Notes under the pieces: generated by a model
Databases searched by the model: none
What the model saw: the letters and a program-made list of their open reading frames with translations, nothing else
What the model was told of the DNA's origin: nothing
Assembly (NCBI RefSeq): GCF_038443385.1
Contig: NZ_CP151726.1
Location: 2,666,001 to 2,730,000, forward strand
Source of the DNA: Stieleria varia
GTDB lineage: Bacteria; Planctomycetota; Planctomycetia; Pirellulales; Pirellulaceae
Direction of reading: 5' to 3'
DNA length: 64,000 bases
Part shown: in pieces, positions 44,983 through 54,263 of the stretch
Layout of the letters: each line of letters begins with the position of its first letter
Numbering within the stretch: position 1 is the first letter of the stretch
Position numbers and translations under genes: made by a program

Positions 44983-46076
44983 CGTCCCGCGAAGCCAATT
45001 TGAAACTGTTTTGTGATCGCTACCGATGCATGCCCGGTCTGGTGCAAGTCATCCATACGTGGGGACAACGACTGAATCATCACTTTCATGTCCACACCGT
45101 GTTGACCGGCGGCGGCCTGTCCGTCAATGAAAAAGGCAAGGTCGATGCATCCTCCACCCAGTGGGTCGATGTCGACTTGGACGACGCGGAGACCCGCACC
45201 GAAGAGTTAGCAGCGGATTTCAAAACGCTGTTCTTAAAAGGGCTGCGAGGGCAATGGGAAAAAGGAGAATTGCGATTGCCGATAAACCTGGCGGACGAGT
45301 CGGCTTTGCAGTCCGTTTTGGCAATCGTGCAAAACAAAGACTGGATCGCCGACATCCAAGGCACACCGCCTGAGTATCGTGGGCAGAGTGAGAATCAACA
45401 CGTCTTCGGCTACCTGGCCAAGTACGTGGCGGGGGTGGCGATTGGTGACGGGCGATTGATCCGTGTCAACGATGATGAGGTGGTGTTCGACGCGAAGGAC
45501 TACCGCGACCAGTCGCGTGTGGAAGTATCGATGCCGCCAAAAGAGTTCTGCTACGCGTTCTCCAGACACATACTGCCGCATGGAATGCCACGCACCCGCT
45601 ACGCGGGCTGCTTCGCCCCCAACGTGCGTAAAAAATACTTGGAGTTGTGCCGCACGCTGTGGAAGCAATCGCATCCCGAATTCGAAGACCCTTTGGAAGC
45701 GGATTCGCAATCGCCTTTGGAAGAATCAACAACCAAGGAACCTCACGACTATCGCTGTAAGAAGTGCAACGGCTTGGTCGACCCGTCCGGCCAGTTGGAA
45801 GGATCACTAACGGTCTCGCTGTTGGCGGTCGCCTACTGGGTAGTGACATGGCAGCAAACGCAAGCCGCATCGACTCAGGTTGTTCCGCATTGGCGACGGG
45901 CACTGGCTGCGGTGATCGGGCAGCGGATATCGATGCCAAGCAAGAACGCATTCATCAATGGCATGCGATCTGGACTGATTCAGCCTGATGCTCATTGGTT
46001 GAGCTTGATCGAACAGGCGATCGAATTGGTGAGCGAAGAAGTAGAGTGGCCCGAAGCAAGCGCGAGACCACCGTGA
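44983..46076 (+). pseudogene. IS91 transposase, N-terminally truncated (copy E)
   Basis: About 363 codons, including the HUH motif HHFHVHTVLTGGG and the paired-Tyr motif YLAKYVAGVAI, but without the zinc-finger N-terminus. A TTG at 45000 could start a 358-residue product retaining the catalytic motifs. Loss of the finger probably impairs DNA binding. Very similar to copies A and B. Confidence 0.85.
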
Positions 46077-46324
46077 CATCGAGTTCAAATTATCAATCTC
46101 GTCGTCCCGCACCCATTGGTTTTCAAACACAAACCGACCAAGTTCATCAATCGTCTGTGCAATCGCATCACGATGAATTTGGCACAAAACATCAAGTTCA
46201 ACCGCCAAGGCGCGACCGTTTCGAGTCACTCAAAGTGATTGCATCGCCTGCAATCGAACCAACCAAGAGCAAGACACCGCGTTGCTTACCCAAGTCACAC
46301 CGGGCAACCTCGGCAATCAGCTAA
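46073..46324 (+). CDS. Small IS91 accessory ORF (copy E)
   Basis: 83 codons from GTG 46073, overlapping the transposase TGA. Closest to copy B in sequence (HHDEFGTKH). Unknown function. Confidence 0.5.
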   Translation: MTSSSNYQSRRPAPIGFQTQTDQVHQSSVQSHHDEFGTKHQVQPPRRDRFESLKVIASPAIEPTKSKTPRCLPKSHRATSAIS

Positions 46325-46528
46325 ACCAGCAAAATCTAGCTGGCAGCGTCCCAAAGAAAGAAACCCTCACTCAACGTCTGCGCGCTCGCAGGAGGGTTCG
46401 GGATTTAAGAAGTGAACGTTTTGTAGCCTGCTACTGACTCGATTCAACCCCCGTCCCGTTTTCTTTCCTCGGGAACTGCTGCCGTTTTCTTTCCCTTCTT
46501 CCGAGAACGCGAATCGCGCAAATCATTA

Positions 46529-46921
46529 TCAGCGTTGGGTGGCATCAATCGAGCTTTCAGCAGGCTCCAAATGTGCTACAAGATCCTCAAAGCTATCCAT
46601 GATGCAATAATCTCCGGCTGTGTCATCGTAGAGAATACGCAAGCCATAAACCTCGATTTTTCTTGCCAGCGAATCTCCTGCGTGAAAATCAATATAGTAG
46701 TCTGGAATGCTAGGTGGCACACCGCTGCCTTTCTTCCAGACACTATTAGTCAAATGCGTGACAATCAGCTGTTCTTCCTTGGTCGACAATGCCAGTTCAA
46801 TTCCAAGTGAATCGAAAACCTTAACGTGAGCTGGTTTCGTGAAAGCTATCGGATGCCGTTGGTCAGCACATCCAGAAGACATGACTACCAGCAACCACGG
46901 CCCCACAATGAAATAAGTCAT
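46529..46921 (-). CDS. Small lipoprotein, partner 3 of the RHS core gene
   Basis: 130 residues from ATG 46921, 19 bp after the RHS stop. Hydrophobic signal with lipobox VVMSSGC (Cys at about residue 18). The mature part is mixed helix and strand (VFDSLGIELALSTKEEQLIVTHL, YYIDFHAGDSLARKIEVYGLRI). No family recognised. It occupies the same position as the exported partner proteins after tips 1 and 2, so it is a candidate immunity or accessory protein. Low G+C. ACCCCCGTCCCGTTTTCTT (46447-46465) follows its 3' end. Confidence 0.7.
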   Translation of the reverse strand: MTYFIVGPWLLVVMSSGCADQRHPIAFTKPAHVKVFDSLGIELALSTKEEQLIVTHLTNSVWKKGSGVPPSIPDYYIDFHAGDSLARKIEVYGLRILYDDTAGDYCIMDSFEDLVAHLEPAESSIDATQR

Positions 46922-46940
46922 TATCTTGCAATACGTCGTA

Positions 46941-48698
46941 TTAGTTTTTGGGAAAAAATTCCGTCCAGCAATCATCACCTGTCGCATCTATAGAACCTTC
47001 GTATGGTGTAAAATCGTGTCCATCATAGGCCAACTTTCGAGTGCATTTTTCACCGCCAACAGCATGAGGATTTCGCATATAGCCCAGGGCTCCCATTACG
47101 CGGCAACCTGTGATATTCGCAACTTCCTGAGCAATCTGCGGCCCCCCTTCTTTACGCGGGCACGCACCACTATTGCATCCATTGATGTAAATCACGCAAT
47201 CGTCGCAAAAACGAATCCGCCTCAACCATCGAACGTCTGTTGGGGGTGCGGGTAAACGAGGGTTTCCAGCTGGGAAGATCCCGAATGGTTCTCCATTATT
47301 CACGGACCCTTGCTGACTAGGGTTACTGTGTCCGTACGTTTCCAGCGTTTTCACGCAATCACATTCTTGTCCAAGATGAGCATTGACTGTTTGTGCAAGA
47401 TCGTCCGCCGTATCAAAATATATGGGAATCAATCCAGTGCTGTCAGCATGCTGCTCAAAAAAGTCGTGGATATCTGTATCATTGTATTGGACTGCAAAGA
47501 CATCGATATGATTGGGTACGCATTCTTCGCAATCATAACCTGAGTACTCCGAGTTGTAATATTCTTCGTATGTAGTCTGCAAACCGTATGCATCCTGTTC
47601 ACTTAAAGCAAAGTACGCTCTGTATACGTTCCATCCATCCACATACCCAATTGGATCTCTGGAGCAAAAGCGACCGACGACCGGGTCGTACATGCGGGCG
47701 CGGTAGTGGTAGATGTCCATCACCTCGTCGTACTCGCGGCCGGTGAAGGTGTAGCGGTTGCCTTCGGCGGTGGACGTGCGTGCCGTGCCGCTTCCGTCAA
47801 AGATCGAGAGCATTCCGTAGGCTGAGTAGGCGTAGCGTTCCTGGATGGTTCCGCTTGCGTCGGTCAGCGCGGTGATGCTGTACTGCTGATTTCGATGGAA
47901 GTAGCGATTACCTGAGCCGCCCGTTCGCATCACCGGCTCGTCGATGTAGCTGGCGTAGAGGTAAGTGTAAGTCGGTGAGGTCGCGGCAGTACCGGAGGTG
48001 TAGTCCGCAATCGTTTGCTGACCGGACTGCACAAAAACCATCGCCGTCGTGCCGTCGTCGCGACCGACTCGGCGACCAAGGGCATCGAACTGGTAAGTGA
48101 TGTCGTCCGTGCTGTCGTTGTCGATGTCGGCTCCGATCAGCTTGTTCTCGAAGTCCCATTTCATCTTCAATGGATCGCTGCCGGGACGAAGCACTGCCGG
48201 GATCTCCGTTTGGTTGCCTTTGGCGTCGTGCTGGACGGCTTGGCTGGCCACGGTCAGGATCTCGTGGGTAGGACCGTGGGTTCGCGACTGTGAACTGCCA
48301 TTCTCTGTGATGCTGTTCCAATCGCCCACCAGAGAGAGATTCCATGACTGATCCAGGTTGGTGTCATCTCTCTCCCAGTTCACCAAGCGATCTTCGTCAT
48401 CATAGCCGCTGGTGCCTACACTGAACCCGTAGCCACTCATCGTGCCGGTGATCGACTCAGACGTCTTGTTCTTGTTGTCGTCCCAGCCATAGGTGTAGTT
48501 CCCTATCGCGGCACCAGAATACGAGATGCTGGCCAAGGTGTTGTCGACGTTGTAGGATCGGGTTTCGCTCACCCCGTTATTGTACACACTGGTGAGCAAC
48601 CTGCCCCCATCATCGTAAGTTCGCGTGTCAATTGTCGTGCTGCCCAAGGCAATCGTGGCCAATTGGCCGCGATCAGTGTAGGTCCGGAAGACATGGTG
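46941..48698 (-). pseudogene. RHS/YD-repeat protein, 5'-truncated, with intact core and tip 3
   Basis: The frame enters at about 48698 next to an orphan transposon end, so the shell-forming N-terminus is lost; a TTG at 48662 would give 573 residues. YD repeats (TRTYDDGGRLLTS, SYSGAAIGNYTYGWDDNKNK) lead to the RHS core: RYTFTGREYDEVMDIYHYRARMYDPVVGRFCSRDPIGYVDG. The tip (about the last 200 residues) has a probable His/Cys dyad: LETYGHSNPSQ and CVIYINGCNSGACP, an arrangement like clan CD (caspase-like) peptidases; inference. Intact RHS proteins are usually far longer (well over 1000 residues) and encapsulate a toxin tip. The lipoprotein gene follows. Confidence 0.8.
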
Positions 48699-49222
48699 GG
48701 ATTTTGGGGAGGATTATGGGGACAGAGCACTAAGCTGGGGCGGTTGGGCTAGGCCTGAACTGCTCAAAGTTTGTTGTTGACACGTCTATTCGAAGCCACC
48801 GTTCTATTCCTTTGTCACCTCCCCCAAGGAACTTGGGGGAGGTCGAGCAGAGCTGTTTAGGCGAATGCGAGGAAGGGGGTATGGGTGAAGGAATATGTTC
48901 ACCAACGCGGTTTGCAATGCGTAGGCCCCCTCCCGGATCTTGCTTCGCTCGATCCGACCTCCCCCGGCTGCGCCGGTGGAGGTGACAGAAAACTTGCGCA
49001 AACCAAAAAAGACACAACACCAAACTTTGAGCAGTCAAGGGTGGCAGGCCTCTACTCTGACGCTTTGTACATCAAAGAGGGCCTGGCGAGTTTGTTTTCC
49101 TGGCTCGTTTCTTTCCTTGGTGCGGACCGTGCCGGACGTCACCAAGAGCTTTCCGAATCCAGGCCGTTAGCCGTTTCGCCGAGCGTATCGTATTTCGTCA
49201 AGCGGAGCATGACCTACGGAAG
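48699..49222. repeat. Orphan RAYT element end and REP palindromes
   Basis: ATTATGGGGACAGAGCACT at 48714-48732 copies the left end of the RAYT element at 24251. At about 48825-48851 lies an intact palindrome of CCTCCCCCAAG with its complement, and near 48927-48985 related CCCCCTCCC and CCTCCCCC motifs. No gene is supported. This marks the right border of the mobile island. Confidence 0.7.
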
Positions 49223-50491
49223 TTACCGGCTGGCGCGAAGCTGACCGGTCATCTTCTCGAATTCTTTGCGGATGGTCTCGTTGTCGAACTCTCGCAGCGA
49301 AGGCACTTGCAAACGCATCAGTGTTTCAAAATCTCGGCGACCGGTTTTCATCAAGGTGGCCACGTCGCTGGATAATTTGACTGTGTCGTACGTGTTCATC
49401 GCCGTGGCAAGATTCTTTTGAGCCAGCTTGTTCTCCTTCGCAATCTGCTCCGCGTTTTCTTTCAAATATTTCGCGTACAACTGTGCCGTCTCACGGGTGA
49501 TTCGATTCGACGCAATGTTGGCTTGCAGTAATTCGGAATCTCCGCCGTTGACTTTGATCAACGCCTCGGCTTGCGCAATGTTCTGCTGCGCCTTTTCCTC
49601 GTATTCCTTCAGCCTGGGGATATGGTTGTCCAGTACGTCACGGACAAAGGTTTTTTGGATCCGATCCATCACATGGATCATGACCACGTACATCCCGTAG
49701 TAGCGTTTGGAGACATCGAGTGCCTCACCGCTGCTTTCGGTCAATTCCTGCAGTTGCGTGGTCACGAGCTTGATGTTGTCGAAGACGACAGCCATCGTCA
49801 CGATGTCGTCGCCGGAGACCGATGAGAGCAGTGAGTCCAATCCAGCCTCGTCGACCTTGACACCGATCTTGGACAACTCACTGGCAAAAGTCTTCTTGAG
49901 CTGAACGAGCAGTTCTTCCTGACTCTCGATCTCGGCTTTTTCGTTCTTGATCGCCTCATCGATGGCTTCCTTGGACATTTCAAACGGATTGATTCGCTGA
50001 ATCCGGCCGAGGTCTTTCTCGTAGGAAGCCGACACGCGTTCGCGTTGATAGTCGGCAATCTTTTCATGCGACGCAGCGATCGCGGCATTTGCGTCTCGGA
50101 TCCGCTGGCGGTAGTCGCTGACCTCCGAAACCCCTAGCACTTCGATCGCTTGGTCCAACAATTCGTTGAGTGCTGCCGCATTGGACACCTTGTCTTCTTT
50201 GAAGGGAATGCTGGAATCGTCCGGCAGCGTTTCATGACGGTCGACCAGCAGTCGGGCTTCATCCAACGTCGGCAGTACATTGCCAAACAGTTCGCCGAAC
50301 CGTTTTCGCATCCGCTCTGCTTCCTGGCTGACGGCGTTCGCTGCCGAGGCAACCCCACCATCAACCGCAGCCACATCGGAAACATTTGCCGTCGGATCCA
50401 CTTCGACGGATTCGTCCGTTAGCTTGGTCTCACACCCGCAGCAGCAAGCGAGCAGTGGAATCATCAGGATGGAAAAGTAGCATTTTGGCAT
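49223..50491 (-). CDS. Coiled-coil lipoprotein of unknown function
   Basis: 422 residues from ATG 50491, chosen because it opens a lipoprotein signal (MPKCYFSILMIPLLACCCGC, lipid-bearing Cys in the CCCGC cluster); an upstream start at 50554 adds 21 unlikely residues. Almost the whole mature protein is predicted helical and charged, with heptad-like stretches at about 140-200 (KNEKAEIESQEELLVQLKK) and 290-400 (YLKENAEQIAKENKLAQKNLA). No family recognised. It lies beyond the tad genes in the same orientation, separated by 556 bp, so co-transcription is doubtful. Confidence 0.75.
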   Translation of the reverse strand: MPKCYFSILMIPLLACCCGCETKLTDESVEVDPTANVSDVAAVDGGVASAANAVSQEAERMRKRFGELFGNVLPTLDEARLLVDRHETLPDDSSIPFKEDKVSNAAALNELLDQAIEVLGVSEVSDYRQRIRDANAAIAASHEKIADYQRERVSASYEKDLGRIQRINPFEMSKEAIDEAIKNEKAEIESQEELLVQLKKTFASELSKIGVKVDEAGLDSLLSSVSGDDIVTMAVVFDNIKLVTTQLQELTESSGEALDVSKRYYGMYVVMIHVMDRIQKTFVRDVLDNHIPRLKEYEEKAQQNIAQAEALIKVNGGDSELLQANIASNRITRETAQLYAKYLKENAEQIAKENKLAQKNLATAMNTYDTVKLSSDVATLMKTGRRDFETLMRLQVPSLREFDNETIRKEFEKMTGQLRASR

Positions 50492-51047
50492 CAAATCATC
50501 TCGTTCCGGTGGGTGGCAGGTTCTATTGTCTACCATCAGCCACGCGATTGGCAACTGGCAAAGCTGGCAACTGGCAAAGCATGTCGGCTCGTCTAAGGCA
50601 CCTTTTGGAATCGCCTGGGGCGCAGTCTTTTCGCGGTGTCAAAGAGTTTTTAGGATTATTTGGGCTTGAGCGAGTGTCGCTCGACGTTCCACGTCGACAG
50701 CGTGACCCGCCGAGCGTTTTACGATCGCCAATCCGCATCCGCTGCCCAGGCGGTCGTCCAACGCATCACCTCGATCGTCCAAAGAGTTAGATCAAACGCT
50801 TCGATTACGCTAACGACTCGGGGGCGTGGTGAAACAAGGTGATTGTGCGTCGTTCCCTCAAGCCCCGAAGTGGGCGACACAATCTTTTTTCGACACGAGA
50901 TTGAGTTTGACGAACGGTGCGTTTGGGATTGAGAACGGTGTTTTGCCCTTTCAGGGCGAGGTGGTAGTAGCGGGTGTTCGATTACCCAGGGCGGCGCTGC
51001 GCTCTGCCCTGGGCTTTCTTGTTCGGCCCCTTCGGGACGAGCGATGG
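50492..51047. other. Intergenic region with hairpins downstream of tadC
   Basis: No gene. CCCAGGGC (50985-50992) pairs with GCCCTGGG (51006-51013), followed by CTTTCTTG, a possible terminator of the tad cluster. GCCCTTTCAGGGC forms a smaller hairpin at about 50945. AACTGGCAAAGCTGGCAACT is a short tandem repeat near 50555. GTCGCTCGACGTTCCACG recurs here (50678-50695). Confidence 0.55.
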
Positions 51048-51974
51048 TTAGGGCCGGACGTCTTGGACACCCTCAAACGCTGCTTGCGTTGCTCCTTTCT
51101 CTCGATTGATAAAATCTCGCAACTCGATCACCGCCGGTCCGATCAACAGGATGGCAATCGGTGGCGCTAGAAACAGCACCACAGGCAACAGCAGTTTGAG
51201 CGAAGCCGTGTTCCCAGAGCGTTCGGCTCGGTTCTGACGATCCGCCCGTATGCGACTTGCATAGTCACGCAACGAGTCCGCCAGTCTCCCGCCCAGTTTT
51301 TGGCTTTGACGCATCATCGCGCACCAAGCAACGATCTCCGGGATTCCGATTCGCTTTGCAAATCCATCAAACGCTTGCTCGACGGCCCCCGACTCTGCTT
51401 GCCGACAGACGATCGCCAGTTCTTTCGCCAAGGCCGGGTAGATTTCTCCCAATCGCCGGGATACTTGGCCAATAGCGGTCGCCAGCGGCAATCCTCCTTG
51501 AACGGACATGGCGATCATGTCCATGGCATCAGGAATCGCTTTCTCGATCTCCATCGCTCGCCGCGACGCTCGACCACTCAACAAAATCCGCGGCAACGTG
51601 TACGCGAGCAGGCACACAAGTCCCGTCCCGATCGCCAACATCAGTTCGTATCCGTCAGCGATTCCAGCTACCAGAATGAAGGAGCCGGCCAACAGAGAAA
51701 TCAGCACGCCGGCGTTGCGTTTAGCGAGAAAGTCTTCGACGGCGACTGGACGATGGTCTCCCGCCGTCAACAGATCCTTGGACAATTGCGTGCGTTTCGG
51801 CTGTGTTGTCGGCAGTACCTGTGATAAAGGCATGGTCAAATCGCCGAAGAAGACGGCCGGCGATAGAGTGATCGCTTCACCGCCAACTTCTTTCGACACA
51901 AGTAATCGACGTCCGATCAGATAAGTGACCATCGCAAAGGACGCGAAAATCAGTGCTGGCGCGAGTGTCGACAT
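51048..51974 (-). CDS. tadC: Tad pilus inner-membrane platform protein TadC
   Basis: 308 residues, type II secretion F-domain family. Transmembrane segments at about 5-24, 95-130 and 268-290. The cytoplasmic GspF-type core contains AMDMIAMSVQGGLPLATAIGQVSRRLGEIYPALAKEL and QSQKLGGRLADSLRDYA, diagnostic of TadC. It pairs with TadB to form the platform driven by TadA. Last gene of the cluster, 34 bp after tadB. Confidence 0.9.
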   Translation of the reverse strand: MSTLAPALIFASFAMVTYLIGRRLLVSKEVGGEAITLSPAVFFGDLTMPLSQVLPTTQPKRTQLSKDLLTAGDHRPVAVEDFLAKRNAGVLISLLAGSFILVAGIADGYELMLAIGTGLVCLLAYTLPRILLSGRASRRAMEIEKAIPDAMDMIAMSVQGGLPLATAIGQVSRRLGEIYPALAKELAIVCRQAESGAVEQAFDGFAKRIGIPEIVAWCAMMRQSQKLGGRLADSLRDYASRIRADRQNRAERSGNTASLKLLLPVVLFLAPPIAILLIGPAVIELRDFINREKGATQAAFEGVQDVRP

Positions 51975-52008
51975 GGCATCTCTCTTCGAATCAGAAAGTC
52001 GATGGTGT

Positions 52009-52932
52009 TCAAAAGTCGGACTTCAGGGTGAATCCGACCCATATCAAGCCGATCAATTCTGACACTGCCGCATAGACCAACAGCTTGGTTCCCAGCGGCG
52101 AGGTGAAAAGGTTGTCGATGTACTCGGGTTGTGCAGACAGCATGTATCCCAAGACAAAGAGTCCCATCACGACAATGGCGAGGACCGAGTAGCGACCGAT
52201 GCTGGTCATTGATTTGATCTTTTCTTCGCACTGCGATCGATCTCGAATGGAGGTCGACAGCCTGGAAAGCGAGTCGGCGAGTTTTCCCCCAAGCCGCTGA
52301 TGAATCGCCAAGTTATGCGCCAGCAGATGAACGTCCACCGAATCGATTCGTGATGCCAAATCCTCCGCAACACGTTGGGCATCAAGCCCCATCTGCATTT
52401 GCTTGACACATTGCAAGAATTCTCCCTTGACCGGTTCCTCGCTCGACTCGCCGGCAAGTCGAAACGCGTTCTCCAGGTTCTCTCCCGCTCGCGTGGCTCG
52501 TTCCAAAAGCTCCAGTGAAGTCGGAAGGTTTTTTGCAAACTTGCTGATCCGGACTGCCATGATCACGTAAATCGCAATCATTCCGACAGTAATCACTCCA
52601 CCAAACACTAAGACCACCAGAGTGAGATGCAATTCGGCGACGAACGCGACGCCGGCGATCAAGAATGCGAAGCAGCCCAATAGCAATGTGTACGTCGTAC
52701 TGTCTAGTGAAACGCCGCCGCGAATCAATGCCCGCTGCAGGGAACGATCGAACCGCACAATAAACGATCTTTCTCTGGCGTCGTTGTTCATCAACGTGTC
52801 ACGACGAACACGCAGTAGTGGCATCGGCGGGATTTCCTTGGCGTCCGACTGGGATCGTTTGAACACCACCGCCACCACGCAAACCGTCATGGCGATTGCG
52901 CAGAACACAAACACATCGATCGCTCCAATCAT
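52009..52932 (-). CDS. tadB: Tad pilus inner-membrane platform protein TadB
   Basis: 307 residues. N-terminal helix (about 5-23), pair at about 88-125, and C-terminal helices (about 245-300). F-domain core: LPTSLELLERATRAGENLENAFRLAGESSEEPVKGEFLQ and HQRLGGKLADSLSRLSTSIRDR. The start ATG overlaps the tadA stop (ATGA), so it is coupled. Forms the membrane platform with TadC. Confidence 0.9.
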   Translation of the reverse strand: MIGAIDVFVFCAIAMTVCVVAVVFKRSQSDAKEIPPMPLLRVRRDTLMNNDARERSFIVRFDRSLQRALIRGGVSLDSTTYTLLLGCFAFLIAGVAFVAELHLTLVVLVFGGVITVGMIAIYVIMAVRISKFAKNLPTSLELLERATRAGENLENAFRLAGESSEEPVKGEFLQCVKQMQMGLDAQRVAEDLASRIDSVDVHLLAHNLAIHQRLGGKLADSLSRLSTSIRDRSQCEEKIKSMTSIGRYSVLAIVVMGLFVLGYMLSAQPEYIDNLFTSPLGTKLLVYAAVSELIGLIWVGFTLKSDF

Positions 52933-54263
52933 TGGTCATCCTCACTCAGCGACGCGGGCTCGAATACCGACGGATCATAATCGACTCCGAATTCACTGAA
53001 GCTGTCGATGCAGCAGGGACGTTGACCGATCACGAATTCCACCTGCGATCGACCAGCGGAATCGACGCCCGTGCGCTTGAGGGAAAACGCATGACGAAAT
53101 TCGAGGCCGTCCGGCGTACGATTGAGTTCGGAAATACGCTTCACACGACGAGCTCCGCCTTGTTCACGCACCAGGTGAACCACGAGCGAGATCCCGCTGC
53201 AGATATAGGAACGAACCACGGACAGCGGCAATTCCAATCCGGTCATCGCGACCATCAACTCCAGCCTGGATATCGCGTCAACGGTATCGTTGGCATGGAT
53301 GGTCGTCAGCGATCCTTCGTGACCGGTGTTCATGGCTTGCAACATGTCCAGGGCCTCGGCACCACGGACTTCGCCGACAATGATTCGATCCGGTCGCATC
53401 CGCAAACTGTTCTTGACCAAGTCTCTCTGACTGTATTCGCCCAGGCCTTCGCTGTTGGACGGACGAGTTTCCAGCCTGGCGACATGTGGATGTTGCAGAA
53501 TCAACTCTGCGGAATCCTCGATCGTAATGATCCGTTGATTGTGAGGAATGCATGAGGACAGTGCGTTCAACATCGTCGTTTTGCCCGAGCCAGTTCCTCC
53601 AGAAATCAGAATGCTCTGACGCGCGGCCACGGCGGCACGCAAAAAATCCGCCATCGGTTGACTCAGTGTTTCGTTGGCAACGAGATGTTCCAGGCTTGTG
53701 TGCCGTTTGCCAAATCGTCGAATGGATAACTTGGAGCCATCCAATGCCAGTGGTGCGATGATCGCATTGATCCGCGACCCGTCCTCCAGCCGAGCATCGA
53801 CCAACGGACAAGACTCGTCGATTCGCCGCCCCACTCGTGTCGCCATCCGCTGAATCACACGCATCAAATGCGCATCGTCCGCGAAAACCACATCCGACGG
53901 CTCCATCACCCCGTTGCGTTCCACAAAGACTTCATGGGCACGGTTGACCAAAATGTCGCTGACCTCCGGATCTGCTAACAATGGCTCCAGGGGGCCGTTG
54001 CCAAACATTTCCCAGGGCAGTTCCGTCAGCATCCGATCGATTTCATCTGCCGTCAGCTCGACTTCGTCGTCGAATAGTTCGACGAAACCTCGCAGCTCCT
54101 GTTGAAATTCAGGTGTCTGCATTTCGTCGGTCGATGTGATGTCCAGGCTGCCGACGATCCGTTGGTGGATGGTTTGCTTCTTACGCTGAAAATCGATTTC
54201 GCTTTCGCGGTCCCGGTTTCCAATCGGCGAATTCTTTTCCAGCAGCGGTTCCGTCGCCATCAT
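52929..54263 (-). CDS. tadA: Tad pilus assembly ATPase TadA/CpaF
   Basis: 444 residues. An N-terminal helical region (about 25-120) precedes the secretion ATPase core. Walker A GGTGSGKT (222-229), Asp box ITIEDSAEL, the arginine-rich [18 protein letters not shown] (Walker B region) and [13 protein letters not shown] with the His box. Powers pilin polymerisation at the inner membrane. It overlaps both neighbours by 4 bp (cpaB stop and tadB start). In many Tad loci a CpaE/TadZ gene lies just upstream; here cpaB is directly upstream instead. Confidence 0.95.
   Translation of the reverse strand: MMATEPLLEKNSPIGNRDRESEIDFQRKKQTIHQRIVGSLDITSTDEMQTPEFQQELRGFVELFDDEVELTADEIDRMLTELPWEMFGNGPLEPLLADPEVSDILVNRAHEVFVERNGVMEPSDVVFADDAHLMRVIQRMATRVGRRIDESCPLVDARLEDGSRINAIIAPLALDGSKLSIRRFGKRHTSLEHLVANETLSQPMADFLRAAVAARQSILISGGTGSGKTTMLNALSSCIPHNQRIITIEDSAELILQHPHVARLETRPSNSEGLGEYSQRDLVKNSLRMRPDRIIVGEVRGAEALDMLQAMNTGHEGSLTTIHANDTVDAISRLELMVAMTGLELPLSVVRSYICSGISLVVHLVREQGGARRVKRISELNRTPDGLEFRHAFSLKRTGVDSAGRSQVEFVIGQRPCCIDSFSEFGVDYDPSVFEPASLSEDDQ

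Larger units (their letters stand above)
44983..46413 (+). mobile_element. IS91-family copy E (5'-truncated)
   Basis: Begins at CGTCCCGCGAAGCC, matching copy C at about 42921, and runs to the right end GGGATTTAAGAAGT (46413), followed by GAAC (46414-46417). Confidence 0.87.
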
